A DNA stretch of 64,000 bases from Rhizobacter sp. (GTDB taxonomy: Bacteria; Pseudomonadota; Gammaproteobacteria; Burkholderiales; Burkholderiaceae_C). Numbering within the stretch: position 1 is the stretch's first letter; every line of letters starts with the position of its first letter. The position numbers were made by a program, and so were the translations under genes. This document shows positions 35,064 to 43,676 of this stretch, one piece after another. The stretch spans positions 24,656 through 88,655 of the forward strand of contig JAMLIM010000003.1 of assembly GCA_023954175.1 (NCBI GenBank), read 5' to 3'. The notes under the pieces were generated by a model, which made no database searches, was not told where the DNA came from, and saw only the letters and a list, made by a program, of their open reading frames with translations.

Positions 35064-35953
35064 CCAATCGAAATAACGGACCGCGCGCCATCGCGCCGCC
35101 CGATGATGTTGAGCAGGTTGGCGAGCGCCGTCTCGTCACTCGGCGCCGCGCGTGCCTCGCCGCGAAAGCGCACGCCGCCCGGCCCCCAGCTGCCGTCGCC
35201 GCTGAGTTGCAAGGCGCCATCCTGCGTGCTGAGGTTCAGCGTGGGCTGGCCGGCGTTGGCCGGATCGCCGACCAGGCGCAGCCGGTAGTTGCCGAGTGTC
35301 TCCAGCGTCGACAGGCGCGACGACGCGTTGGCGAGTTCGATGTCGAGCGAGCCGTTCGCGCGCCAGCGGCCGGCGATCCATTCGAGGCTGAATCCGGGCG
35401 ACAGCAGGCGCAGGCTGCCGCCGAGCTGCAGCGTGTTCCACGGCGTCCCGAGGCCGCCGAGCCAGGCGCTCGGCCACTGGCCGATCCAACCGGGCGGGGG
35501 CACCAGGGTGACGGTCCAGCGCGACAGGCCGGGGTTCACCCGCAGGGTGAGCACGCCGTTCAGGCAGCAGTCCTGCGTGGCCCGGACTACGAGCCCGGCG
35601 CCGCGCCAGCCGAGCGTCCATGACAGGCGCCCCGGCAACGCCGCGGCGTCCCGGCTGCCCGGCCCGCCGGTGAGGACCGGCACCGCGCTGCCCGACCAGA
35701 CGGTGCCGCGGGCGTCGGCGAGCAACAGGCGTTCGCCGCTGGCCGATGCGACGGCGCCGGTCAGCCAGCTCGCCGGCGCGAATGCGACGACGCCGATCAG
35801 CGCGCCGAGCACCGCGCCGGCGATAGCCCAGCGCGCGCTGGCGGCACGCGCCCGCTCCCAGGACTGATGGGCGTAGGTCGATTCCGGCCAGTGGAGCGAG
35901 GCCGGCGCCGTCCTGCCGGCGCCGCGCGCGAAGCGCTTCAGCGGCAGCCTCAC
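35060..35953 (-). CDS. gspN: Type II secretion protein GspN
   Basis: A 297-residue inner-membrane protein with one N-terminal membrane segment (about residues 42-65) after a long basic N-tail. The periplasmic part has the GspN pattern: A-D-A-R-G-T-V-W-S-G-S-A, L-S-W-T-L-G-W, W-N-T-L-Q-L-G-G, and ends I-I-G-R-R-D-G-A-R-S-V-I-S-I-G. GspN occurs in a subset of systems and is common in Burkholderiales. Overlaps of 4 nt with both neighbours show tight coupling. Confidence 0.93.
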   Translation of the reverse strand: MRLPLKRFARGAGRTAPASLHWPESTYAHQSWERARAASARWAIAGAVLGALIGVVAFAPASWLTGAVASASGERLLLADARGTVWSGSAVPVLTGGPGSRDAAALPGRLSWTLGWRGAGLVVRATQDCCLNGVLTLRVNPGLSRWTVTLVPPPGWIGQWPSAWLGGLGTPWNTLQLGGSLRLLSPGFSLEWIAGRWRANGSLDIELANASSRLSTLETLGNYRLRLVGDPANAGQPTLNLSTQDGALQLSGDGSWGPGGVRFRGEARAAPSDETALANLLNIIGRRDGARSVISIG

Positions 35954-36465
35954 GACGGGCCTCCGACGGCGAGCACCAAGGTGCCGTCGTAGCCGGCCGC
36001 CGAACGCACGAGTTGCGCTTCGATCGGCCGTGCGCGTGCGGTGCTGCGCGCCTCGGCCAGCAGGCTGCGCAGCGCCTCGCCATCGACGCCGGTCAGCGTC
36101 AGCGTCGCGCGCCCGCCTTGCTGGACGAGTTTCACCTTCGTGCCCAGACGCGCTGTCGCCGCCTGCAGCGCGGCCGCGGCCTGCGCCGGGGCGACCGGCG
36201 GCGCTGCCCGCAGCGCCCGGCTTTCGGTTGCAAGCAGTTGCATCTGTTGCAGTTCGGCGTCGAGCCGGTCGATCGCGATCGGCGCCGCGCGCAGCGTGCG
36301 CAGCGCGGGCTGCACCGCCACGAACCAGAGCACCGCAAGGCTGACCAGCGCGATCGCGAGCAGCGCGCCTTGGCGCTCGCGCGGCGCAAGCTCACGCCAC
36401 CAGGCGGCGGCGCGCGCCCGAAACTGGGCGATCGGCGCCGGCAGGGCGAGCGCCTCGGTGTTCAC
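35950..36465 (-). CDS. gspM: Type II secretion protein GspM
   Basis: A 171-residue bitopic protein: short cytoplasmic part, W-W-R-E-L-A-P-R-E-R-Q-G, one membrane helix (L-L-A-I-A-L-V-S-L-A-V-L-W-F), and a ferredoxin-like periplasmic domain. It binds GspL and GspF. GTG 36465 (V-N-T-E-A-L-A-L-P) was chosen because it overlaps, as GTGA, the stop of a 21-codon frame that itself starts with ATGA on the gspL stop (36527). A longer start at 36552 would overlap gspL in another frame. Confidence 0.88.
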   Translation of the reverse strand: MNTEALALPAPIAQFRARAAAWWRELAPRERQGALLAIALVSLAVLWFVAVQPALRTLRAAPIAIDRLDAELQQMQLLATESRALRAAPPVAPAQAAAALQAATARLGTKVKLVQQGGRATLTLTGVDGEALRSLLAEARSTARARPIEAQLVRSAAGYDGTLVLAVGGPS

Positions 36466-36523
36466 CGGACGAACTTCCGCAAGGTGTGCTCCTGGGCTCG
36501 TGCCTGGGGACGGCGCGTCGCGT

Positions 36524-37777
36524 TCATGTGCGCCCTCCGTCACGCGCGGCACGGCTCAGCACGAGCCGGCCATCGGTCACGTCCAAGCGCAGCCCCATCG
36601 GCTGCAGCTGGGCGCGAAACTGTTCGATGCGCCCGGCGTCCCAACTCGACGCCGCGAGCGTCAGCTTGCCGGGCTCGTAGCGAATCGATTCGACCGCCGC
36701 AAGGTCGCTCGGCCAGGCGGCGGCCGCGGCCTGCAGCAGCGGCTCCAGGTCCGACTCGTCGGCCTGCCCGGCGGCGGCGCGCAGCAGCGCGACTTCGCGC
36801 TGGATCTGCAGGGGAGCGTCGAGCACGGCGCGCACCTGCGGGAAGGTCGATTGCAGCAGCGTGACCTGCGCCGCGCGCTTTGCCGTGAGCGTCGATTGAA
36901 GGTGCCAGGCCCACAGGTTGAGCCCGAGCAGTTGCGTCAGCACGAGCGCGGCGAGGCCCCAGCGCGCGGGCCGCCACGCGGGGCTGCGCAGCCCGCGCAG
37001 CGCATCACGCAGCGCGCGCGTGCCCTTGCTGCGCCGGGCGAGTTCGAACTGGCGCAGATCCCACAGCGAGCGCGTCGCCTGCAACGCACGCTCGGCAGCC
37101 GACAGCACGACGACCGGCGCATCGAGCCAGCGCTCGGCGGCGGTGGCGGCGGCCGGTGTCGCGCTCCAGCGTGCGCCGTCGGGCAGCGGCTGCGGCAGCA
37201 GGGCATGCGCGAGGCCGCCTTGCAGGCTGAGCGTGGCGACACCGTTGGCGTGTGCCCAATGCAATGCGAGCGAGCGCGCCTCGGCCTCGTCGGCATGGGC
37301 GAAGTGGCCGCTCGGCGGATCGTCGGGCCAGCTCACCGGCAGGATGCGATCGACGAAGACGTTGGCCTTCTCGAGCGCCGCGAGCTCTGAGGTCAGCCAG
37401 TGGCGGTCGACCGCCGCGACCCAGGTTGGCTGGCCGGCCACCGCCTGTGGCGCGAGTGCGAGGTGGACATTGGCTGCATCGTCGAGCAAGGCTTCTTCGA
37501 GCACGCCGGCGAGTGCGGCACGCAACCGCGCCGCGGGTGCCTTCGGCAGCGTGATGCGGTGCCAGCTCAGGTCGCAGTCGGCGAGCACGAGCGCCACCGT
37601 GTCGGCGCGCGGAAGCAGTGCGGGGGCACAGGCCCCCTGGGCGCTGACCGCGAGCCCGTCGCGGCTCAGGACGTAGCTGAGTTCGCCGCTGCTTGTTGCC
37701 GTCGCGCGCCCGCCATCGACCGCGCTGCGGGCGCGCAGCCTGCCGCGTGGCGCCAACTGGACGACGAGGGTGGACAT
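36524..37777 (-). CDS. gspL: Type II secretion protein GspL
   Basis: A 417-residue bitopic protein linking the GspE ATPase to the pseudopilus machine. The cytoplasmic actin-like domain starts M-S-T-L-V-V-Q-L-A-P-R-G and contains V-A-L-V-L-A-D-C-D-L-S-W-H-R-I-T-L-P-K-A-P. A membrane helix lies near residue 270-290 (R-P-A-R-W-G-L-A-A-L-V-L-T-Q-L-L-G-L-N-L-W-A-W), then the periplasmic ferredoxin-like domain. The 170-nt gap before it (37778-37949) holds no gene; it may contain the promoter of a sub-operon. Confidence 0.95.
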   Translation of the reverse strand: MSTLVVQLAPRGRLRARSAVDGGRATATSSGELSYVLSRDGLAVSAQGACAPALLPRADTVALVLADCDLSWHRITLPKAPAARLRAALAGVLEEALLDDAANVHLALAPQAVAGQPTWVAAVDRHWLTSELAALEKANVFVDRILPVSWPDDPPSGHFAHADEAEARSLALHWAHANGVATLSLQGGLAHALLPQPLPDGARWSATPAAATAAERWLDAPVVVLSAAERALQATRSLWDLRQFELARRSKGTRALRDALRGLRSPAWRPARWGLAALVLTQLLGLNLWAWHLQSTLTAKRAAQVTLLQSTFPQVRAVLDAPLQIQREVALLRAAAGQADESDLEPLLQAAAAAWPSDLAAVESIRYEPGKLTLAASSWDAGRIEQFRAQLQPMGLRLDVTDGRLVLSRAARDGGRT

Positions 37778-37949
37778 GAGGGAGAAAGAAGACCTGTCGG
37801 GATTATCCGTGGCTCACCGGCGCAAGCCTCACCAAATCAAAGACTTAGGACTTGTTGTTGTAGCAGACTGGAAACAGTTTGAAAGGCCGGAAAAGGGCCT
37901 TGTCACGCAGTCTCTTCCGGCGTCGAAGGGGCTGGCGCGTTGCGGCAGC

Positions 37950-38882
37950 TCAGGATGCCGGGTCGGTCAGGTTCACCCGTTCGCGCCGCACGGCGAGGAC
38001 GGTGGCGCCGCGGCGTTCGATCAGCGAGTGCTCCTGCAACACGCGGTCGCCCAGACGCAGCCGGCCCTGAACGTCGAAATAGCGGGTCGTCGTCGAGACC
38101 TGACTCGGCGACAGCTCGATGCCCGGCGGCAGGTTCTTCTGCGCTTCGGCGAGGCTGCGAAACGGTGTGCGCTGGCGCACCTGCACCAGGCGCTCGGCGT
38201 CGCCGCGCTGGGCGCCGGCGATGGTGGCTGCGATGACCTCGCTGGCGGCGGTGTTCAGGTTCACCGGCGTGCGCGCCGGCAGCAGCACGACGAGCGGCGC
38301 GAGGCGGCGCAGCGTGTCGGCGTCGAAGCCGAGCCAGGACAGTTGCGCGACCGACTGCGGCATCAGCGCCGCGTTCTCGCCGCCCGCATTGGCAGCGGCG
38401 AGCGCGTTGGCGAGGCGGTCGGCGACGTCGCTGGCGACGCCGGCGGCATCGCACAGGCGCTTGAGGATCGCGAGTTCGGCCGGGATCACCTTGCCCTCCT
38501 GCTCCTGGAACAGGTTGCGCAGGTTGTAGCGGGCCTGGGCGTCGGTGATGCTGCCCGAAAGGAAGGCCTCGGGCGCGTCGTCGGTGTTGTTCTTGTCGAC
38601 CGCCAGGAAGGAGGACAGGCGCGCCTCGGCCAGCGGCACGGCCCACGGCTCGCCGAGATGGTCCGGTCCGCCGGCGCGCGCGTCCTCGCGCAGGATGAGG
38701 CGCGACCAGTCGAGCGCGCCAGCGAGGATCCATGCCGCCTGCATGCGCGAGCGTTCGATCGCTTCGACCTGCACCGCGCGCCACTGCTGCCACACCATCG
38801 CCGCCGCGAGCGTCGCGACCAGCGTGACGATGACCATCGCGGTCAGCAACGCCGCGCCGCGCTGACGTCGGCGAAGTCTCAT
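37950..38882 (-). CDS. gspK: Type II secretion minor pseudopilin GspK
   Basis: A 310-residue minor pseudopilin at the pseudopilus tip. A short prepilin leader R-L-R-R-R-Q-R-G precedes the hydrophobic helix A-A-L-L-T-A-M-V-I-V-T-L-V-A-T-L; the usual F at +1 is an A here, as in many GspK. The family helix-hairpin motif V-N-L-N-T-A-A-S-E-V and a D-D-A-P-E segment fit GspK. ATG 38882 overlaps the gspJ stop by 4 nt; the longer frame upstream is a shadow of gspJ. Confidence 0.95.
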   Translation of the reverse strand: MRLRRRQRGAALLTAMVIVTLVATLAAAMVWQQWRAVQVEAIERSRMQAAWILAGALDWSRLILREDARAGGPDHLGEPWAVPLAEARLSSFLAVDKNNTDDAPEAFLSGSITDAQARYNLRNLFQEQEGKVIPAELAILKRLCDAAGVASDVADRLANALAAANAGGENAALMPQSVAQLSWLGFDADTLRRLAPLVVLLPARTPVNLNTAASEVIAATIAGAQRGDAERLVQVRQRTPFRSLAEAQKNLPPGIELSPSQVSTTTRYFDVQGRLRLGDRVLQEHSLIERRGATVLAVRRERVNLTDPAS

Positions 38883-39529
38883 GGCTGCGGGCCCAGCACG
38901 GTGTCGCGCGTCAGCGTGCCGGCGAAGCCGCTGCCGGGACCGAAGCTCAACACGAGACGCACGCCATTGGGCAGCGTCGCGCGAGGCGTGCGCCCCGGCG
39001 CGCTGGCGCCGGGGTCGGGCACATCGGCGCTCGACTGCGCGTTGCTCCAGGCATTGCCGCGGAAGAAGTACACCTGCCAGTCCGAAACGCCCTCGAGGAC
39101 CTGCAATTGCGATGTTTCGGCGCCCTGCAGTTGCTGGCTGCGCAACCAGCTTTCCTGCAGTTCGCGCTGCGTCGTCGCACTTTGACCAACCCAGCGCAGC
39201 CAGCGCCCGTCGCGCAACGACCAGACGACGATCTGCAGGCCGTCGGGCGCGCGTCGAGTGAGCTGCAGCGAGGCGCCGTCGAAGCGCAGGTCCGGCACCG
39301 AGGCCGAGTCCTGGATCGAAGCCAGATCCTGCTGCCACTGCGCGAGCGCGGTGTTGAGCCGCAGCGTCGCCTCCATCCGCTGCTGGCTGATATCGCGTGC
39401 GCGCACCATGCCGTCCACGCCCTGCCATGCCATCACTGCGAGCAGGCTCATGATGAGCAGCGCGACGAGAACTTCGACGAGGGTGAAACCGCGCGATTGG
39501 TCTGCCGGGCGTCGGACTGGGAGCTTCAT
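38879..39529 (-). CDS. gspJ: Type II secretion minor pseudopilin GspJ
   Basis: A 216-residue minor pseudopilin. The prepilin motif S-R-G-F-T-L-V-E-V-L-V-A-L-L-I-M-S-L-L with Glu5 is present, cut by GspO elsewhere in the genome. The body has W-Q-Q-D-L-A-S-I-Q-D and W-Y/F strand patterns typical of GspJ. ATG 39529 gives the standard short leader; the frame continues 48 codons upstream into the repeat region and should not be used. Copy B of the palindromic repeat separates it from gspI. Confidence 0.95.
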   Translation of the reverse strand: MKLPVRRPADQSRGFTLVEVLVALLIMSLLAVMAWQGVDGMVRARDISQQRMEATLRLNTALAQWQQDLASIQDSASVPDLRFDGASLQLTRRAPDGLQIVVWSLRDGRWLRWVGQSATTQRELQESWLRSQQLQGAETSQLQVLEGVSDWQVYFFRGNAWSNAQSSADVPDPGASAPGRTPRATLPNGVRLVLSFGPGSGFAGTLTRDTVLGPQP

Positions 39530-39649
39530 GCGGTCGGATGCTCCAAGCGTTGCTTGGAAGTCAGTGGGCGCGCCACGAGGTTTGCGGGATGCCGGTTGCT
39601 TGTCGTCGACCCCGAAATTCTCGATGTCGTTCTGGAGGGGTCCGTCCTC

Positions 39650-40205
39650 AGGTGCATTCGCGCGTCGCGCCAAGTGGTACCCGCCGAGGGTTTCAGCGCC
39701 TTTGCGTCGCGCCAGGCGGTGCCCGCCGAGGGCTCATGGCTACGCGGTCGGCGCTGCGCGCCGACTGCACTGCGGTTCTCGGCCAGGGGTCGCGTCGCAG
39801 AACTCGCTGCACTCACTTCGTTCGTTGCGCTCAGACAGTTGCGACGAGTCAGTTCACGAAGCGCGCTGCGCGCGCCGACCCCTGTCCTGCGATCCTCGTC
39901 GCTCCACAAATCGCCCCCGGCGGGTACCGCCTGCCGCGACGGTTCTTCTCGTGGGTGAAGCAGAACAAATGCAACAGCAAAGGCGTGCCCGGGCAGGCCA
40001 CGGCGCGCCTGCGGAGCGCCGAGCAGCACAGGGCTTGCAGCCGCGCGCGCCAGCGCGCTTCGTGAACTGACTCGCCGCCACTGTCTGAGCGCAGCGAACG
40101 CAGTGAGCGAAGCGAGTTCGGCGGCGGGCTGCAAGACCGAGCAGCGCAGGGCAGTCGGCGCAACGCGCCGACCGCGGAGGTGAAACGCGTGGACTGCGGG
40201 CGGCT
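39650..40205. repeat. Large palindromic intergenic repeat, copy B (gspJ-gspI gap)
   Basis: It lies in the 776-nt gap between gspI and gspJ. It is a ~460-bp imperfect palindrome centred near 39960: for example 24 bases at 39845-39868 are the exact reverse complement of 40051-40074, and ends near 39740 and 40190 (CGGTCGGCG / CGCCGACCG) also pair. It carries two of the ~41-bp edge units (39661-39742) where copy A has three. The repeat is in the same orientation as copy A relative to gsp transcription. I see no transposase or target-site duplication. Confidence 0.8.
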
Positions 40206-40305
40206 TTGCCGCTCGCACTGCGTTGACCGCCCTGAACAACCGGATCGGTTTGCGTACGCGTGCCGCATTACCGAGCAGGCTATCGACCAGCGCGCCAGCC
40301 GCACC

Positions 40306-40740
40306 TCAATACCTCGCCAGCACGGTTGAAAGCGAATACAGCGGCACGCCTTGCGCGTCCGCGATGAACGCTTCGACGCGGCGGAAGTTCGGGTTCGGCG
40401 TCGGGCGCACGACCAGCCTGCCCTGATAGGCCGCACCGAGTTGTTCGCAGCCGAAATCGCTGTCGCCGACGCCTGGAAACTGGCGCTCGAGCTTGAGGCC
40501 GGCGAGCGTGTTGTCCGCGCACCATTGCGCCGCGCTGACCTCGGCAAGGCGCTCACCATTGCGCACCAGCGCGCCCGCGGCCTTGATGCCGGTGGCGAGC
40601 GTGATGGCAACAATCGCGAGTGCCACCAGCACTTCGATCAGCGTGAAGCCGGCCGCGCTCCGGGGCGCGCCACGACGCATCGCTGGCGGCCGTGCAACGC
40701 GTTGGTGCCCGCATGCGGGTCGCATCGCTGTCGCCGTCAT
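40306..40740 (-). CDS. gspI: Type II secretion minor pseudopilin GspI
   Basis: A 144-residue minor pseudopilin. The prepilin motif A-A-G-F-T-L-I-E-V-L-V-A-L-A-I-V-A-I-T-L with Glu5 is intact. The body has Q-W-C-A-D-N-T-L-A-G-L-K-L-E, the GspI signature. The start at 40740 overlaps the gspH stop as ATGA; the internal M-R-R-G-A-P is an alternative that gives a shorter leader. It primes the GspIJK tip complex. Confidence 0.94.
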   Translation of the reverse strand: MTATAMRPACGHQRVARPPAMRRGAPRSAAGFTLIEVLVALAIVAITLATGIKAAGALVRNGERLAEVSAAQWCADNTLAGLKLERQFPGVGDSDFGCEQLGAAYQGRLVVRPTPNPNFRRVEAFIADAQGVPLYSLSTVLARY

Positions 40741-41219
40741 CGCGTCGCCTGCGCCGGCGCATCGGCGACGACGGCAAACGGCCCGAGGCCGTCTGTCGCG
40801 AGCGTCAGGTGCTGCTCTTCGAGCCGCAGCGTCAGGCGTTGTGCGCCGATGATCGGCTCGGGGCCGAGCACGAGCGCCTGTGCGCCGACGATATCGGCCG
40901 TCACCGCGCGGTCCAGCCAGCGCTTGGGCAGCGTGTTGCTCGGCGGCAAACCGATGAAGCGGAAATCGGCGCCGCCTTCGGACGCGGCGGCTGCGGCATC
41001 GTTGGCAACGGGCTGCCAGATCACCGGCAGGCCGAGCGCGCGCGCTTCGGCACGGGCCGGTCGAGCAGCCGTCAGGCGTGCGGCCTCCTGTTCGAGGCGT
41101 ACCAGGCCGGTGCGCTCAATATCGGCGTGGCGACGCCGCTGGAGCGGCGATCAGCGCCACCACGAGCAGCAGTTCGATGAGCGTGTGTCAGCGGCCGCCG
41201 CTGTGCCATCAGCTGCGGA
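40737..41219 (-). pseudogene. gspH: Type II secretion minor pseudopilin GspH, multiply frameshifted
   Basis: Pieces in different frames are clear. From ATG 41219 the frame reads M-A-Q-R-R-P; in another frame follows T-L-I-E-L-L-L-V-V-A-L-I-A (the prepilin helix); in a third, L-E-Q-E-A-A-R-L-T-A-A-R and the intact C-terminus ...G-L-P-V-I-W-Q-P-V-A-N-D-A to the stop overlapping gspI. At least two shifts occur between 41205 and 41110. Deletions in this stretch would also restore A-L-L-D-x-A-R-A-E-A-R. Either decay or a low-quality stretch of sequence. Confidence 0.75.
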
Positions 41220-41806
41220 GGTCGAGCGAAGGCTGCGGGGACCGCCCTGCTGCCAGGGCTAAATCTGTACCTGTCGGCGTCACCGCTGCTGCTGGATTTC
41301 GCCTCGGCCCCGCAGCGCGCGGGCTATCGATCTTCACCAGTTGCGCCGCCGGTAGGAGGCTGCCGCTGAGGATGTGCCGGCAGCCGCGCGTCCGGGCGGA
41401 GCTGGCGTTGGGCGAATGGCGCTACCGTCGGCACCTGCCGCCGTGGCGATCTCCAGCTCTGCTCGCCTTCGGTGCTTTGTTGTCGGCTACCGGGACGGCG
41501 GCACCCATCGGTTCGACCGACGTCGTTTTCCGCCGCGCGGCGTGCCGCGCTATTCTGGCCCAAGTCGAAGAACGACCAGACGGTCGAAAGGCAACAGCCG
41601 CGCGGATGGCGCAATGAAGCGACTCTGCTCAGTTCGATCGGCGCGGCGGCGAAGGCCGCGCGCAGCGCAGATACCGGAGATCGTAACGCCTCGCGCGGTC
41701 TTCCGCCTGCTTCGCCGCGGTCGCGGGACCTCGATTTCCGGCGCCCGACCACCTGCGGAACGCTTTGGGGGCCATTTCCGCGCATGGGGCGGCGGGGACG
41801 CTCGAT
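41220..41806. other. Gene-less slot where gspG is expected
   Basis: In related gsp loci the major pseudopilin gspG sits between divergent gspC and gspH. This 587-nt interval is the right size, but no frame carries an intact prepilin helix. One minus-strand frame has a faint trace (R-A-A-E-N-D-V-G then S-T-E-G-E-Q). I cannot confirm that it is a gspG remnant. Nothing else recognisable is present. Confidence 0.45.
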
Positions 41807-41812
41807 CATAAT
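41807..41812 (+). promoter_or_regulatory. Candidate -10 of a leaderless gspC transcript
   Basis: CATAAT ends 6 nt before the gspC ATG; no ribosome site lies between. Divergent from the damaged gspH end of the operon. Confidence 0.4.
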
Positions 41813-41818
41813 CGCGCC

Positions 41819-42427
41819 ATGCAGGCTCGATTGTCAGCGTTCGTGATCTGGGCCCTGGTTGCCGCCGGCGTGGCGTTCTGGGGACTGCGGCTGGTGGTGC
41901 GCCCTGCGCCGCTGCCCGCGCACGTGCAATCGTTGCCCGGCGGTGTCACGCCCGGCGGCGACTTCACCCGGCTCTTTGGCCGCACGACGATCGTCGAAAC
42001 CGAAGCTCCGGCACCGGTCGCCGAGAGCAGCCGGTTCAAACTGCTCGGCGTGCTCGCCCCGGTGCCGCATGCCAACCAGACCACGGCGTCCGAGTACGGC
42101 GTGGCGCTGATCGCGGTCGACGGCAAGACGGCGCGGCCCTACGCAGTGGGAGCGGCGCTCGACGCGGGGCTCGTGCTGCAGTCGGTCGGGCGACGCTCGG
42201 CGTCGATCGGGCCGGCCGGTGGTGCGGCGAGTGTCGTGCTCGAGCTGCCGCCCCCTGCGGCGCCGGCGACCGGCACGCTGCCCGTGGCCCGGTCGCAATA
42301 CGAGCCCGCGCCACCGCAGGCCATGCCTGCGCAGGCGCCGCCAGAGGTTCGGCAGTATCCAGAAGGCGTGCCGGCGGCGCCGCTGCCGACGCGACGCAGC
42401 GACGCACCGAATCCGGCAGTGCGCTGA
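41819..42427 (+). CDS. gspC: Type II secretion clamp protein GspC
   Basis: A 202-residue bitopic inner-membrane protein that links the platform to the secretin. One membrane helix (V-I-W-A-L-V-A-A-G-V-A-F-W-G-L) follows a 6-residue cytoplasmic tail. The homology region is clear: R-F-K-L-L-G-V-L-A-P, G-V-A-L-I-A-V-D-G-K-T-A-R-P-Y-A-V-G-A-A-L-D-A-G-L-V-L-Q-S-V. The C-terminus is Pro/Ala-rich and no PDZ domain is present, as usual in Burkholderiales GspC. It is transcribed away from the other gsp genes. Confidence 0.9.
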   Translation: MQARLSAFVIWALVAAGVAFWGLRLVVRPAPLPAHVQSLPGGVTPGGDFTRLFGRTTIVETEAPAPVAESSRFKLLGVLAPVPHANQTTASEYGVALIAVDGKTARPYAVGAALDAGLVLQSVGRRSASIGPAGGAASVVLELPPPAAPATGTLPVARSQYEPAPPQAMPAQAPPEVRQYPEGVPAAPLPTRRSDAPNPAVR

Positions 42428-42515
42428 CTCGGCGATCGGCTCTCAAGACACGCTGCGCGGGGCGCGCGTTCTCGCGGTGCCAACTGAGGGGTCAGCCGCG
42501 GCGTAGTTCGCAGCG

Positions 42516-43588
42516 TCAGACCGGTGCGCCGAAGTTCGACGCCGGGCCGAGGTCGCCCGGCAGCGTCGGCCCCGGGTCTTCGCCCTCGGCCACCTCCGTC
42601 AGCAGCGCGGCCGCACTTCGGACGAGCGGAAAGGCGAGTGTGGCGCCGGTGCCGTCGGTGCTCTCCATGCCCAGTTCGAGCAGTGCCGAAGCGTGAAACA
42701 GCGCGAGTGCCTGATCGAGCCCGTGGTGGCTGTTGCTGCGGCAGAACACGCAGTAGTCGGTGACGGCGGGCGCGATCTGCGCCGCAACCATCAGCGCCGC
42801 GCAGGCGGCCATGCCGTCGGCCAGGATGAGCTGGCGCTTGCTGCCCGCGACCAGCATGACGCCGACCATCATCGCGAGTTCGAAGCCGCCGAAGGCGGCG
42901 AGCACTTCGACCGGATCGGCGGCGTCGCGATGCCGGCCCCTGCGCCCTGCATCACGACCTGCAGATGCGCGATGTCGTCGGTCGGCATCTGCGGGCCGGA
43001 GATGATCAGGTCGCGCACCGGCGTGTCGGTCAGCCGCGCCAGCACCAGCGCGGCGCTCTCGTGCGAGCCGACGCCGATGCCGGCACAGGCGACGGCATTG
43101 CCCTCGAGCGCGTCGGCGATCTCCATGCCGGCGCGGATCGCGGCCTGCGCCTGGTCGAGCGACATCGCCGCGCTGACGCGTGCGTTGCGTGTGCCGTGCG
43201 CGATCTTGCGCGCGAGCAGTTTGGGGTGCGGCGCCATCGGCTCGGCGATCCCGCAGTCGACAACCGTCAGTTCGAGCCCCTGCAGCGTCGCGAACGCGGA
43301 CACCGGCAGTTGCGACGCGAGCAGGCTGTGCACCAGCGCCTGCGTGGTCTGACGCTCCCCGGCGCCGACGCCATCGACCGCGAGGCCGTGATCGGCCGCG
43401 AACAACAGCAGTTGGGGCGCGCGAAAGCGGGGCTTGAGCGTGTTCTGGATCAGCCCGAGGCGTACCGCGAGCGGCTCGAGTTCGCCCAGCCCGCCGGCAA
43501 CATCCGCACGACGCTGCAGCTTGTCGCGCAACGCCTGCTCGAGCAGGGGGTTGGAGGTGGGGGTGATCAGCGAGCGGTGTATCGACAT
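42516..43588 (-). pseudogene. cobT: Nicotinate-nucleotide-dimethylbenzimidazole phosphoribosyltransferase CobT, single frameshift
   Basis: CobT makes alpha-ribazole phosphate for cobalamin's lower ligand. The N-terminal part (M-S-I-H-R-S-L-I-T-P to ...V-V-M-Q-G-A-G) includes F-A-A-D-H-G and G-I-G-V-G-S-H-E-S. The C-terminal part (E-V-L-A-A-F-G-G-F-E-L-A-M-M-V-G, D-Y-C-V-F-C-R-S, E-L-G-M-E-S-T-D-G-T-G-A) lies in another frame. One missing base at about 42931-42940, next to a run of C/G, restores H-R-D-A-A-D-P-V-E-V. The reconstructed protein is ~357 residues, the normal length. Sequencing error in a GC run is quite possible. Confidence 0.88.
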
Positions 43589-43676
43589 GGCGGCGGTTGC
43601 GGATCAGAGCCAGCTGCGCATTGTGAGGCCGTGCGCCAGACGAGCGGCGCTGCCGCGCGCCGCGCGCAGGCCGGAT

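Noticed and set aside
41220-41806. gspG remnant
   Set aside because: Only scattered, weak resemblance (N-D-V-G, S-T-E-x-E-Q) and no prepilin helix; kept as an unexplained slot, not called as a gene.
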